From an uncultured Muribaculaceae bacterium (GTDB taxonomy: Bacteria; Bacteroidota; Bacteroidia; Bacteroidales; Muribaculaceae), in NCBI GenBank assembly GCA_910579035.1, contig CAJTSR010000010.1, positions 1 to 64,000 of the forward strand: a DNA stretch of 64,000 bases, given 5' to 3'. Both the position numbers and the translations under genes were made by a program. The notes beneath the pieces are model-generated. The model was not told where the DNA came from and did no database searches. It saw nothing but the letters and a program-made list of their open reading frames with translations. The first letter of the stretch is position 1. Each line of letters opens with the position of its first letter. This document shows positions 53,998 through 62,401 of the stretch, piece by piece.

Positions 53998-54021
53998 GGC
54001 GAAATAACTGGCGAAATAACC
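53998..54021 (+). repeat. Two 12-bp direct repeats (GGCGAAATAAC)
   Basis: GGCGAAATAACT (53998-54009) and GGCGAAATAACC (54010-54021), then a degenerate ACCGAAAATGTG. Placed just before the ATG at 54038, they could be an autoregulatory operator. Confidence 0.7.
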
Positions 54022-54037
54022 ACCGAAAATGTGAAAT

Positions 54038-54937
54038 ATGAGTAGTAACATTGAAATCAAAAAGAAATGTCGTTGGTGTGGAAGTGAGTTCATCGCTCGC
54101 AAGACATCAACAGAGTACTGTAGCCACCGGTGTTCAGGGCTGGCATACAAGGAGCGAAGACGTCAATCTCGGCTTGAATCCTATCAGCAGGAATACGGGC
54201 ATCAGCAGTCGGGTCGAGCAGAAGTAGCAACACAAGAGTTCTTGACACCGACCCAAGCGGCAAAACTTCTTGGAGTCTGCCACATGACAATATACAACTA
54301 TATCAATCAAGGTGTAGTGAAAGTTTGGAAACTGAAAAGGAAGACTCTTATCAGGCGGGCAGACATTGATGCTTTGTTCGACATTCTCCGGGTTGAACAA
54401 GTGACAGCGGCAAAAGTCCCCATACCTATCACAGAATTCTACACCTCGAAGGAGGTGCAGGAAAAGTACAGCATATCCAATTCGGGTTTGTATGAGATTG
54501 CCAAAAGGGAAAAGTGGCCGAAGACTCAACAAAGAGGCAAGACCCTTTGGAGCCGAAAGCATGTTGACGCTTACTTCGCAAAACAACAGCCCGGAGAGGA
54601 AATATCTGAGTGGTACACCGCAGCTGAGATTCAGGCGCGATATGGGATGACATTATCGGCAATATACTGTCTGGTATCAAAGGAGGCAATCCCCAAAAAG
54701 AAAGTCGGTGCTGCAACCTTCTACTCCAAATATCATTTCGATTTAGCCAAAGGTGCGGTTGAACCGAAGGAACCGGAGTATTATACATACCCGGAAGCGA
54801 TGGAGAAATATGGGCTGACACGAGACCAGCTGCACCACTATCTGAAGTATTATAACATCACCCGTGTGAAGAAGGGTAAGTACACTCATATTCTCCGGAG
54901 TGAATTGGATAATCTCTTGAAATCCCCGGAGATATAG
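54038..54937 (+). CDS. Multi-helix-turn-helix DNA-binding regulator with zinc finger
   Basis: 299 residues. An N-terminal zinc-finger-like segment CRWCGSEFIARKTSTEYCSHRC (about 11-32) is followed by four MerR/excisionase-type HTH units: LTPTQAAKLLGVCHMTIYNY (about 69), TSKEVQEKYSISNSGLYEIA (about 133), YTAAEIQARYGMTLSAIYCL (about 192) and YTYPEAMEKYGLTRDQLHHY (about 245). Such multi-HTH proteins accompany integrases in Bacteroidales elements and probably control integration or transfer. It is the first gene of the second element and is preceded by two sets of direct repeats. Its likely targets are the 11-bp repeats before int and the excisionase-like gene. Confidence 0.82.
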   Translation: MSSNIEIKKKCRWCGSEFIARKTSTEYCSHRCSGLAYKERRRQSRLESYQQEYGHQQSGRAEVATQEFLTPTQAAKLLGVCHMTIYNYINQGVVKVWKLKRKTLIRRADIDALFDILRVEQVTAAKVPIPITEFYTSKEVQEKYSISNSGLYEIAKREKWPKTQQRGKTLWSRKHVDAYFAKQQPGEEISEWYTAAEIQARYGMTLSAIYCLVSKEAIPKKKVGAATFYSKYHFDLAKGAVEPKEPEYYTYPEAMEKYGLTRDQLHHYLKYYNITRVKKGKYTHILRSELDNLLKSPEI

Positions 54938-54942
54938 CCAAT

Positions 54943-54986
54943 GGAGACGATTTGGAGATACATCGGAGAGCATCCGGACTCTATTG
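54943..54986 (+). repeat. Four 11-bp phased repeats upstream of the integrase promoter
   Basis: GGAGACGATTT, GGAGATACATC, GGAGAGCATCC and GGACTCTATTG start at 54943, 54954, 54965 and 54976, exactly 11 bases apart. The last contains the -33 TTG of the promoter. The same layout is found at 57630-57673. Confidence 0.8.
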
Positions 54987-55014
54987 TTCTCCCTCGATTC
55001 TCATGCTTACTTTG
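54984..55014 (+). promoter_or_regulatory. Promoter of the integrase gene
   Basis: TTG (54984-54986), 20 bases, TTACTTTG (55007-55014), one mismatch from TAnnTTTG. It is directly abutted by the 11-bp repeat array. Confidence 0.5.
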
Positions 55015-55039
55015 TGTCAAATTTTAATCCCCCACACAG

Positions 55040-56149
55040 ATGAATACATGTACCAAAGTATTCCTCCGCAAGCGTCCATACGCCGGAGGAAAGCTATCGC
55101 TGTATCTTGACTATTACCCGGCGATACGCAATCCGCACACCAACAAGATGACACGTCGTGAGACTCTCGGTATTGTCATCTTTGCGAACCCCACCAACGA
55201 AATGCAACGCCGTTTCAATCAAGAAATGGAGGAAAAGGCCGAGGCCATACGTTGTATCCGTTATCAGAGTCTGATAAATGAACAGTTCGGTTTTCTCGAC
55301 AGGACAAAGCAGAAGCAGGATTTCCTCGCCTACTTCGAGAAGAAAGCCAAAAGCAAGTATGACAAATGGATGAGTGTATATCTGCATTTCAAGAACTTCA
55401 CCGGAGGCCAATGCACTTTCGGCGATGTTACCGTGAGCCTGTGCGAGGACTTCCGTGACTATCTTCTAATATCCCACTCACTGCGCCACCCGGAAAAGAA
55501 GATACCACTGTCGGCGAACTCTGCCGCCGGGTATTGGTCAACATTCCGTTGCTTGTTGAAGATGGCATACAAGGAGAAACTTCTGCTTGAAAATGTCAAT
55601 GATTTTCTTGATGGACTCAAATGGCAGGAGGTCAAGAAAGAGTATATCACATTGGAGGAGATGAAAATTCTCGCAAACTCTCAATGCGACATTCCAGTAT
55701 TGAAGCGAGCCTCTATGTTCGGCCTATTTACCGGCTTACGTCTCAGTGACCTTCTTCAGCTCAGATGGGAGAATATCGAGCGTAGTCCCGATGGAGGTCA
55801 CTGCATCAGACTCTGCACTGAGAAAACAGAAACAGAGGCTACACTCCCTATCAGTGAAGAAGCACTGCAATATTGTGGTGAACGAGGTGACGGTCTTGTT
55901 TTCAAGGGCTTCAAACGCTCAATGGCTCAACACGCTTTCAAGAATTGGGTCAAATCGGTCGGGATAACAAAAAAGTTGTCGTTCCACTGCTTACGCCACT
56001 CATTCGCCACCATCCTTATCTCATTGGGTATAGATGTGTATGTGGTGTCGAAGATGCTTACTCACCGCAGCGTCAGAACGACTCAGATTTATGCTGAAGT
56101 GGTCGGCGAGAAGAAGCGCGAAGCCTCAAATGCCATCACGCTCAAATAG
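55040..56149 (+). CDS. Tyrosine integrase of the second element
   Basis: 369 residues. N-terminal arm-binding region, SAM-like core-binding domain (about 95-190) and catalytic domain. Active-site motifs: FTGLRLSDLLQLRW (first Arg), FHCLRHSFATILISLG (HxxR), MLTHRSVRTTQIYAEV (His and the Tyr nucleophile). It differs clearly from the integrase at the left edge, so the two elements are distinct. Preceded by four phased repeats and a promoter. No obvious attachment repeat was found by eye. Confidence 0.93.
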   Translation: MNTCTKVFLRKRPYAGGKLSLYLDYYPAIRNPHTNKMTRRETLGIVIFANPTNEMQRRFNQEMEEKAEAIRCIRYQSLINEQFGFLDRTKQKQDFLAYFEKKAKSKYDKWMSVYLHFKNFTGGQCTFGDVTVSLCEDFRDYLLISHSLRHPEKKIPLSANSAAGYWSTFRCLLKMAYKEKLLLENVNDFLDGLKWQEVKKEYITLEEMKILANSQCDIPVLKRASMFGLFTGLRLSDLLQLRWENIERSPDGGHCIRLCTEKTETEATLPISEEALQYCGERGDGLVFKGFKRSMAQHAFKNWVKSVGITKKLSFHCLRHSFATILISLGIDVYVVSKMLTHRSVRTTQIYAEVVGEKKREASNAITLK

Positions 56150-56299
56150 TCTCTATCCGTTCAGTTCTCTCGAAAAATGCCATCTTGCAGAAATGCAGGG
56201 TGGCATTTTAACATATCAGGTCACGAACAATCGTCGATAACTCCGTGTTTTATTCTTGTTTGCAAAATTCAGCATAATTTAAGAGTTATAAAAAATCGA

Positions 56300-57571
56300 A
56301 TGAAAGACCTGATTAAAGGCCACAATCCGCTGATGCTATTCTTCGTAGCTCTAATGAGTCTCTTCTTTGCGTTTGCGGTGAGAAACAAGATTGTCAGTGA
56401 AGGTCACACTGACTTAAACGCCAATTTCTTCTTTTTCATGGTATTGGCAAGTTGCATAGGTGTTTATTTCCTTATCCATGAAGGGATAAAGGAACTCACG
56501 GACTTCTTTGTCAAGAAGAGTTGGAAGAAACGCGGAATAACTCCGCAGACCGCTACCATTCCGGATGCTTCGGCTATTGAGCCTAACAAATCCGAATTTG
56601 AAAAGCCAAAAACCGAGAGTCAACCTCTTACAAGAGAGGATGCAAGAATGCTGTTGACCGAGGTTCTGGCAGTCAAGACAGAGAAAGAATCTGACGATAA
56701 AGAGGAATTAGTCAAGACTATCAATGAGAATATGCTTGACTTATCGAATGTTGCTGCCAATGCCGCTAACGAAATTGAAGCAGGATTGCAACGTACATTC
56801 CAAGAGGCGTGTCTATACACTATCGAAGTACTTGGCCCATATATGACCAAAGAAAATCTGGAGATACTGATAAGCCGGTTATCGAAGTTTCAGAGAGCTG
56901 GTAATAAGACGTGGTCGGTATTATCTGCAAGTGAGACTGTCCACAAAAAAGTGGAAACTCATTCTCCTATTACCAAAACAGACCTGTATCACTATGGCTG
57001 GAATATGCAACAACTCTTTAGCAAGAGTGGCCCTCAGGCTGCATACTTCCTGCAAAGCACATTCCATGACCATTTTGATGATCTCCAATTGAAGACAATC
57101 AAAGGGAAACTGACCCTTGACGCAGACAAAGGTATTATCAAAATAAATAAAGAATTCAGTCCTAACTATAGAAGCCGTAGAGAGCGCGAGAAAGAACAGA
57201 ATGCTCAACAAATGGCGAAAGAGTACGAGGAAGAGCAGAAACAGAAGAAGTTTGAGAGAGGTCAGGAACATTATCAAAAGATGACACGGAAGATGGAGGA
57301 GGACGAAAGTGAGCCTATCGCCAAGATACAAGTGTCTGCCCCCATTAAAGAAGAGAATAACCGGTCGGTCAGGGATACTAATAAATCCAAGCCGAAACGA
57401 TATGACGATTATGAGGAGGAAGAGGATCCTTGGAACGAAACTAACGATGAACCGGCAGATGATGATTTCATCTATGCAATGCTTGAACGGAGCGAAAAGC
57501 GTAATCAAAAAAGTAATGAGCCTACACCATGGAGTCCCGGAGACTCTTTGGCCGTAGAGAGAGACTGGTAG
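56300..57571 (+). CDS. Membrane-anchored coiled-coil protein of the element
   Basis: 423 residues from ATG 56300 (MKDLIKGHNPLMLFF); the frame is open to 56177. Two N-terminal transmembrane helices (LMLFFVALMSLFFAFAV and FFFFMVLASCIGVYFLIH) lead to a long cytoplasmic part that is helical and charged, with a basic coiled segment near 290-340 and an acidic C-terminus (DDYEEEEDPWNE). No family recognised. Its place between int and the excisionase-like gene suggests an element-specific function. Its stop lies at the edge of the second repeat cluster. Confidence 0.72.
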   Translation: MKDLIKGHNPLMLFFVALMSLFFAFAVRNKIVSEGHTDLNANFFFFMVLASCIGVYFLIHEGIKELTDFFVKKSWKKRGITPQTATIPDASAIEPNKSEFEKPKTESQPLTREDARMLLTEVLAVKTEKESDDKEELVKTINENMLDLSNVAANAANEIEAGLQRTFQEACLYTIEVLGPYMTKENLEILISRLSKFQRAGNKTWSVLSASETVHKKVETHSPITKTDLYHYGWNMQQLFSKSGPQAAYFLQSTFHDHFDDLQLKTIKGKLTLDADKGIIKINKEFSPNYRSRREREKEQNAQQMAKEYEEEQKQKKFERGQEHYQKMTRKMEEDESEPIAKIQVSAPIKEENNRSVRDTNKSKPKRYDDYEEEEDPWNETNDEPADDDFIYAMLERSEKRNQKSNEPTPWSPGDSLAVERDW

Positions 57572-57574
57572 CCA

Positions 57575-57608
57575 TCTCCAAACCATCTCCGCTCAATTTC
57601 TCCGGAGA
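57575..57608. repeat. TCTCC repeats and TCTCCGGAGA palindrome
   Basis: TCTCC occurs at 57575, 57586 and 57599, the inverse orientation of the GGAGA repeats. The last is joined to GGAGA as a 10-bp palindrome (57599-57608). It lies just upstream of the 11-bp array. Confidence 0.6.
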
Positions 57609-57629
57609 AAAGTACTGATTTATAGCGTC

Positions 57630-57673
57630 AGAGACGTTTTGGAGACGCTTTAGAGTTGGTTCAGACCCTATTG
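57630..57673 (+). repeat. Four 11-bp phased repeats upstream of the excisionase-like gene
   Basis: AGAGACGTTTT, GGAGACGCTTT, AGAGTTGGTTC and AGACCCTATTG start at 57630, 57641, 57652 and 57663. The array ends in the -33 TTG, as at 54943-54986, and both are followed by TTCTCCC. Confidence 0.8.
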
Positions 57674-57701
57674 TTCTCCCTTATTTCTCCCTGTAATTTT
57701 G
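57671..57701 (+). promoter_or_regulatory. Promoter of the excisionase-like gene
   Basis: TTG (57671-57673), 20 bases, TAATTTTG (57694-57701). The arrangement matches the integrase promoter in spacing and upstream repeats. Confidence 0.65.
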
Positions 57702-57769
57702 CAACCGAATCCTTGACACGGATATGCCATGTCGGCGTGCCGTTTTCCCAAGGGTTCGGTTGTAAATTT
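57695..57769. repeat. Long inverted repeat spanning promoter and start codon
   Basis: TTGCAACCGAA (57699-57709) and TTCGGTTGTAA (57755-57765) are complementary with one G-T pair, and the match extends weakly on both sides. One arm overlaps the -7 box and the other touches the ATG at 57770. The spacer contains smaller inverted repeats. Confidence 0.6.
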
Positions 57770-58153
57770 ATGGAAACATCCATCAGCTTTGATAAGTTGC
57801 CCGAAGCAGTGACTTATCTGACCGCGTTGGTAACAAGCCTGCTCGGTGAACTGAGGGAGTTGCGCAACGCGCTCTCCCCACCCCAAAAAGTCGCGCCTGA
57901 TTTTATATCCACTAAAGAGGCGTGCGCATTGCTTGGAGAGTGTAAGAACACTCTTTATAAAAAGGCGCGAAACGGCGTTGTCCCGGCTTACAAGAATCCC
58001 GGCGGCAAAGGCTGGCGCTTTATCCGAAGCGAACTGCTCGATTATATGGCATCGGGCAAGCCGAAATCACAAGCGCAAGCCTATGACGAGATGGTAGCCG
58101 AGATGAACAAGGGTCTTCGTCCCGGAGGTAGAAACAAATCCTGTCGCCTATGA
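57770..58153 (+). CDS. Excisionase-like helix-turn-helix protein
   Basis: 127 residues from ATG 57770 (METSISFDKLPEAV). An N-terminal helix is followed by an excisionase-type winged HTH: ISTKEACALLGECKNTLYKKARNG (about 46-69) and PAYKNPGGKGWRFIRSELLDYM. This is the usual helper encoded before the DUF3987 gene in Bacteroidales mobilizable elements. Its stop overlaps the next start in ATGA. It probably promotes excision or regulates transfer genes. Confidence 0.83.
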   Translation: METSISFDKLPEAVTYLTALVTSLLGELRELRNALSPPQKVAPDFISTKEACALLGECKNTLYKKARNGVVPAYKNPGGKGWRFIRSELLDYMASGKPKSQAQAYDEMVAEMNKGLRPGGRNKSCRL

Positions 58154-59517
58154 GTAAGGAATCTGCACCTCAGCTCATCCTTGACAAAGCCATCAACCTA
58201 AGCGTCAATCCGACCAGTAGCGGTTTCCCAATCAGCATCTTTCCTTCAAAAATTCAGAAAATCATCAGGGAGGTAAACGATTGCTATGGGTTTCCTATCG
58301 ACTATGTCGGAGCAGCGATGATGGTTGCGGTTTCAGTCGCGGTGGGCAACACTCATCTGGCAAGGATGAAAGAAGGTTGGGACGAAAGTGCTATTCTGTA
58401 TATGGCACTAATCGGCAGACCCGGAGCCAACAAGAGTCATCCGTTGAGTTTCGCTATGCGTCCGTTTGTGGAGTTTGACTACGAGCAAAACAGAATTTAT
58501 GAGAAACAGTATCTGGAATATCAGGACCAATTGGAGATGAGCCGGAAGGAACGTGCAGAAAAAGGTATTGATGTCTGCCCCCGTGAACCTGTCCGCCGCC
58601 GCTTCTTGGTTTCTGATATAACGCCGGAGGGACTGAGCCTCATTCATTCTCAAAACCGCCGTGGTCTGTGTCTTCTTTCAGACGAGCTTTCAGCGTGGGT
58701 AAAAAACTTCAACCGCTACAACAACGGCTCTGAGGAACAGTTTTGGCTTTCGGTATTCAGTACAAAGCCAACGATGTCCGACCGCAAAAGTTCCCGCAGT
58801 TCCATCTTCATCAAGCGTCCGTTTATTTCGGTTATCGGTACTATGCAGAAACGCATCCTTTCAGAACTTGCCAAAGGAGAACGCTCGGCTAACGGATTCA
58901 TCGACCGCATACTATTCGTGATACTCAAACACGAGCTGTCAACCCGATGGTCAATGAAACAACCAACATTCGATGTCGCCGATGAATGGCAAAATATTCT
59001 TTCCCGGTTGATGTGCATTGAATGTGCTTACGATGAGAACAACGACATTCTTCCTGTCATACTCCCCTTTGCAGAAGAAGCTCTTGAAAGACTTTTTGAA
59101 TGGCAGCATAACTTGTCAGACAAATGCGACACAGAACCTAACGAGATCCTTGTCGGCATCTATTGCAAATTGCAGATTTACGCCATCCGCTTCTGCCTGA
59201 TAATCCAGATGGCACGATGGGCTTGCAATGATGCCGGGAAAGATGTCATCGACCTGATTTCAGTTGAGAGAGCCATTACACTTGCTGAATACTTTATGGA
59301 GTCAGCCAAGAAAGTTCAGACGATTCTCAAAGAGCTTTCGCTCACCGCACAGCAGTTGGCCATTGTCACCGCCTTACCTCCAGAATTTACTACTGGGAGT
59401 GCTATCGCCGTGGCTGCGGAAAACGGCATGTCGGAGCGTGCGCTCATGGAGTTTCTGAAGAACTTCAACGGCAAACTTTTTCAAAAGTCGAAGCATGGGA
59501 ATTATATCAAACTCTGA
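58150..59517 (+). CDS. DUF3987 primase/helicase-like protein
   Basis: 455 residues. N-terminal region with IFPSKIQKIIREVND, then a Walker A-like loop GRPGANKSHPLSFAM (about 97-111), a Walker B-like region CLLSDELSAWV (about 175), and FISVIGTMQKRIL. DUF3987 proteins are RecA-like ATPases encoded with primase or mobilization genes in Bacteroidetes elements, presumably used in element replication. Overlaps the excisionase-like gene by 4 bases. A gap of about 360 bases with mobilization-type repeats follows. Confidence 0.85.
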   Translation: MSKESAPQLILDKAINLSVNPTSSGFPISIFPSKIQKIIREVNDCYGFPIDYVGAAMMVAVSVAVGNTHLARMKEGWDESAILYMALIGRPGANKSHPLSFAMRPFVEFDYEQNRIYEKQYLEYQDQLEMSRKERAEKGIDVCPREPVRRRFLVSDITPEGLSLIHSQNRRGLCLLSDELSAWVKNFNRYNNGSEEQFWLSVFSTKPTMSDRKSSRSSIFIKRPFISVIGTMQKRILSELAKGERSANGFIDRILFVILKHELSTRWSMKQPTFDVADEWQNILSRLMCIECAYDENNDILPVILPFAEEALERLFEWQHNLSDKCDTEPNEILVGIYCKLQIYAIRFCLIIQMARWACNDAGKDVIDLISVERAITLAEYFMESAKKVQTILKELSLTAQQLAIVTALPPEFTTGSAIAVAAENGMSERALMEFLKNFNGKLFQKSKHGNYIKL

Positions 59518-59556
59518 CCTCATGCAGTATCAGCAGATTCAGCAGTTTGACTTTAG

Positions 59557-59583
59557 AAACTGCGTAAACTGCCGAAACTGCGG
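59557..59583 (+). repeat. Three 9-bp tandem repeats (AAACTGCSK)
   Basis: AAACTGCGT, AAACTGCCG and AAACTGCGG lie head to tail just after the DUF3987 gene. An open frame of 130 codons crosses them, but it has no convincing protein character. Confidence 0.65.
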
Positions 59584-59767
59584 TACTCTTCGATTTGACA
59601 CTCCGATGGCTTGCAGAGCTACACCATCCGAATATCAAAAGGGTATGGAATCAGGGCAGAGACTGCTTCTCAGACTCTGCTTATCTCAGCGGTACTTCGT
59701 AATGCCGAAGGCTCGCAGTGGATTTTACAGTGACAGGAGCAAGTTAGTGTTTTGGGACAACCAAAAC

Positions 59768-59853
59768 CCGCCGAAGACCACCTCCGGCGGCTTGGCTAAA
59801 CTTGCATCCCGTCGGTCTAAAACTATTTATCAACCAGTCGCCACCAGTGGCGA
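59768..59853 (+). other. Candidate transfer origin region upstream of mobC
   Basis: Two hairpins lie in the 359-base gap before the mob genes: CCGCCG (59768-59773) with CGGCGG (59785-59790), and the near-perfect palindrome TCGCCACCAGTGGCGA (59838-59853) with a 2-base loop. Inverted repeats next to mobC-mobA are the usual site of oriT in Bacteroides mobilizable elements. The nick site is not identified. Confidence 0.45.
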
Positions 59854-59876
59854 ATTACCTTCTAATTTTCTCGCAA

Positions 59877-60236
59877 ATGACAAATGAGAAATCTCCAAAG
59901 AGGAAAGGTGGCCGACCTCCTAAATCAGTCACAGAAAAGAGGCGTTACCGCTTCACTTTGAAAGTCTGTACGGCAGAAAAATTCGACCTTTTGACCAAGG
60001 CCGGACAAGCCGGGCTGACCCCTACCGAGTATATCCGACAGAGCGTGGCACACTCAGTAGTAAAGGAACGGATGACTCCCGAACTTGCCGAATTTCGGCG
60101 CGATGTATGCGGTATGAAGAACAATCTCAACCAGACGGCACACGTCGCCAACCGAGATGGATATGCTTTCGCTGCGCAGATGAACCGCGAGCTTTGCGCC
60201 CGTCTTGACAACGCCCTCAAACATTTTGGCCTATGA
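59877..60236 (+). CDS. MobC-like mobilization accessory protein
   Basis: 119 residues from ATG 59877 (MTNEKSPKRKGGRPPKSV); the open frame to 59802 covers the oriT-like palindrome. A basic N-terminus with KGGRPPK, then a ribbon-helix-helix-like RYRFTLKVCTAEKFDLLTKA and TPTEYIRQSVAHSVV, then a helical tail NNLNQTAHVANRDG typical of MobC proteins. It would bind oriT and help the relaxase. Its stop overlaps mobA. Confidence 0.85.
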   Translation: MTNEKSPKRKGGRPPKSVTEKRRYRFTLKVCTAEKFDLLTKAGQAGLTPTEYIRQSVAHSVVKERMTPELAEFRRDVCGMKNNLNQTAHVANRDGYAFAAQMNRELCARLDNALKHFGL

Positions 60237-61168
60237 TGTCGAAGTTGAAGAAAGGACAGGAATTCCGAGGTGCGATTACATACGTTCTCAATGACAAAAA
60301 AGGTGCGGAGATCATAGCCGCCGATGGACTCATGCTCGACTCGATTGACAGCATTACCCATAGCTTTGAGGCACAAGCCGAGATGAATCCGAGGCTGACA
60401 AAGAATGTCGGGCACACCGTACTGAGTTTCTCGCCCAATGATGCCCCACGCATGAGCAATGACTATATGCGGCAAATTGCGCTGGAGTATCTGGAACGAA
60501 TGGGCATCCGCGACACTCAGTTTCTGATTGTGCGTCACCACGACCGGGAGCACCCACATTGCCATATCGTTTTCAATCGCGTCAGCAATTCCGGCAAGAC
60601 TATATCCGATAGCAACGAGCGTTTCCGCAGCCAGCGGATTTGTCGGGATATTACCGAGCGTGAAGAGCTGTATATGGCCCCCGGCAAAGAGGATGTCAAA
60701 CGCAACCGTTTACGTGAGCCGGACAAGACACGTTACCGGATATTCGACATCATTAAGGCTGAGTTGCCACGACACACTGACTTCAACAGCTTCATCGCGG
60801 CTGTTGAGAGCCACGGCGTAGAATGTACCCTCATCAACAACGGAAGCACCAACAAGGTGCAGGGCATCCGGTTCAAGATGGGTAAGTATGCGTTTAATGG
60901 CTCAAAGATTGATAAGTCGTGCAGCTACTCCAAGTTGATTCGGGCATTGGAGGCCAACAAGCCAAGAATAAAGCCTCAGACGGAACGTCAGAAGCCGATG
61001 CCACAGCAATCTCACGCTCCACAACAGGAGTACAGAGAAGAGTCGCAGGATTTCAGCCTCGGTCTAAACTTATTTCAACTTCATTCAAGCGGCGATAATG
61101 TACCGGTTACAGAAACGACATGGTTCAAGAGTCGCCGACGTAAACCTAAAAAAGGAAGATCTGTATAA
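60233..61168 (+). CDS. MobA-type relaxase/mobilization nuclease
   Basis: 311 residues. A MobA/VirD2-family relaxase that would nick oriT and carry the strand to a recipient. The metal-binding histidine triad is visible in VRHHDREHPHCHIVFNRV (about 99-116). An N-terminal tyrosine that could be the nucleophile is in GAITYVLNDKKG. The C-terminal third is basic and proline/glutamine-rich. No complete conjugation machinery is in the window, so the element is mobilizable rather than self-transmissible, as far as seen. ATG at 60236 is an alternative start. Confidence 0.9.
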   Translation: MMSKLKKGQEFRGAITYVLNDKKGAEIIAADGLMLDSIDSITHSFEAQAEMNPRLTKNVGHTVLSFSPNDAPRMSNDYMRQIALEYLERMGIRDTQFLIVRHHDREHPHCHIVFNRVSNSGKTISDSNERFRSQRICRDITEREELYMAPGKEDVKRNRLREPDKTRYRIFDIIKAELPRHTDFNSFIAAVESHGVECTLINNGSTNKVQGIRFKMGKYAFNGSKIDKSCSYSKLIRALEANKPRIKPQTERQKPMPQQSHAPQQEYREESQDFSLGLNLFQLHSSGDNVPVTETTWFKSRRRKPKKGRSV

Positions 61169-61983
61169 TGAACACCTTCACAACATCTCAGGGAGAAGCC
61201 GGTAAGGATCCGGCGCTCCCGACCGCTTCCTCAAACACGACTGCAAGCCCCAAGAATATCGACCTCAACACCGTCTATATGTTCTTGGAGGAATTGAAGC
61301 TCTCGTTTGAGAAAGGTCAAGCCAAGCAGTCTGATGGCTCACAGGTTCAGACTGAAGTGTATAGCCCCGAAGTATTTGAGAATATTCTCCTCAAAGCAAT
61401 GTCTGGCATTGATTTCAGATTCACCAATCCGATACCGGACTTATCCAAGTTGCCCAAGCCGAAAGACTATTCTCAAAACTTCACTGACCTCGGAACCAAA
61501 ATAGAAAAGAAAGATTCCGAAACGGCAAAGGCTCTTAGTACGTTGGGCACGACCATGACAAAATTGGAGGCGGCTGTTAAGTCGAACACTGCCGCCGTCA
61601 ATGCCGGACCCAAGGTACAGAAAGTTGAGAAAACTATCAAGTTTGACATCAACTCATGGAAATGTTTCGCTTGCGTTGTTGCCAGCTTCATCATCAGCCT
61701 TTTTCTCGGTGTATGGATTATTATCCAAAGCCATGACATGGATAAGTACACCGACACCGATCTGAAATATCGCTTTATCCAGATGAATGGCAGCGTATCG
61801 AGTGTCGGACTCGACAGCATTGAAGTCTGGTTTCAAGACCCAGACAGAGTGAGTAACATCCGCAAGATGGTCACCGAGCATGAGCAACGTATGGAGCAAC
61901 TCCGCCGCTCGACTCTTGAACGCGACCGCCTTAACAATGAGATTAACGAACTTAATTCTCAGAACCCCCCCAACAAAAAATGA
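61168..61983 (+). CDS. Single-pass membrane protein of the mob operon
   Basis: 271 residues. A polar N-terminal half with serine/threonine-rich start and a probable coiled coil (DLGTKIEKKDSETAKALSTL), one transmembrane helix ACVVASFIISLFLGVWIIIQ (about 168-187), and a charged C-terminal helix ending NPPNKK. This position, directly after mobA (1-base overlap), is often filled by MobB-like proteins in Bacteroidales elements. The role in mobilization is inferred from position. Confidence 0.75.
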   Translation: MNTFTTSQGEAGKDPALPTASSNTTASPKNIDLNTVYMFLEELKLSFEKGQAKQSDGSQVQTEVYSPEVFENILLKAMSGIDFRFTNPIPDLSKLPKPKDYSQNFTDLGTKIEKKDSETAKALSTLGTTMTKLEAAVKSNTAAVNAGPKVQKVEKTIKFDINSWKCFACVVASFIISLFLGVWIIIQSHDMDKYTDTDLKYRFIQMNGSVSSVGLDSIEVWFQDPDRVSNIRKMVTEHEQRMEQLRRSTLERDRLNNEINELNSQNPPNKK

Positions 61984-62387
61984 AAGAAATGAAAAACCTC
62001 CCCATCTCGGCAGATGCTCAAAAGAGCATCAAGGCCTTCTTCTATGACTTCTGCATGTACATGGAAGAAAACTATTGTGCAAGCCCCAACCAGCTTATGC
62101 TTGATTGGAACAGCGTCGGCGCAACCGCACGATTCATCGGCAACGGCCACAACATCCAGTATCGTCTTTGGGAACGCTCCAACGGCTATCTCGGAATACC
62201 CGGCATGACTCTCATCGTCCATGTATTCTCTGTAGCCGACAGCATGGAGAATGTACTCGCCCTGTGCAAATGGACAGGCGAGGCAGCCAAAGCCAACGGC
62301 TTCCGCCACATCGCCGACCCCGACCGTCAGCCCGAAGAGGCCGACAACCAAGTAACTGAATGTCAAATCGCATGTTTAACCCTTTAA
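61980..62387 (+). CDS. Unknown small protein, first of a paralogous pair
   Basis: 135 residues, no family recognised. Shares with the next gene the motifs L-D/N-WN-x-VGAT and HNIxxRLWERSxGxLxxPxMT, and a cysteine-bearing end CQIACLTL / CTIACLPL. The core has alternating strands and no signal or membrane segment. The start overlaps the upstream stop (ATGA). It is near the end of the mob operon, a position where elements often carry cargo or anti-defence genes; no function is assigned. Confidence 0.75.
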   Translation: MKEMKNLPISADAQKSIKAFFYDFCMYMEENYCASPNQLMLDWNSVGATARFIGNGHNIQYRLWERSNGYLGIPGMTLIVHVFSVADSMENVLALCKWTGEAAKANGFRHIADPDRQPEEADNQVTECQIACLTL

Positions 62388-62401
62388 CCCCCACCATCTA
62401 T

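Noticed and set aside
59495..59887. 130-codon open frame between the DUF3987 and mobC genes
   Set aside because: It crosses tandem repeats and two hairpins, overlaps genes at both ends and shows no domain or codon character of a protein; treated as the oriT-like region.
61168..61983. Type IV coupling protein
   Set aside because: It has no Walker motifs and only one membrane helix; only a MobB-like accessory role is supportable.
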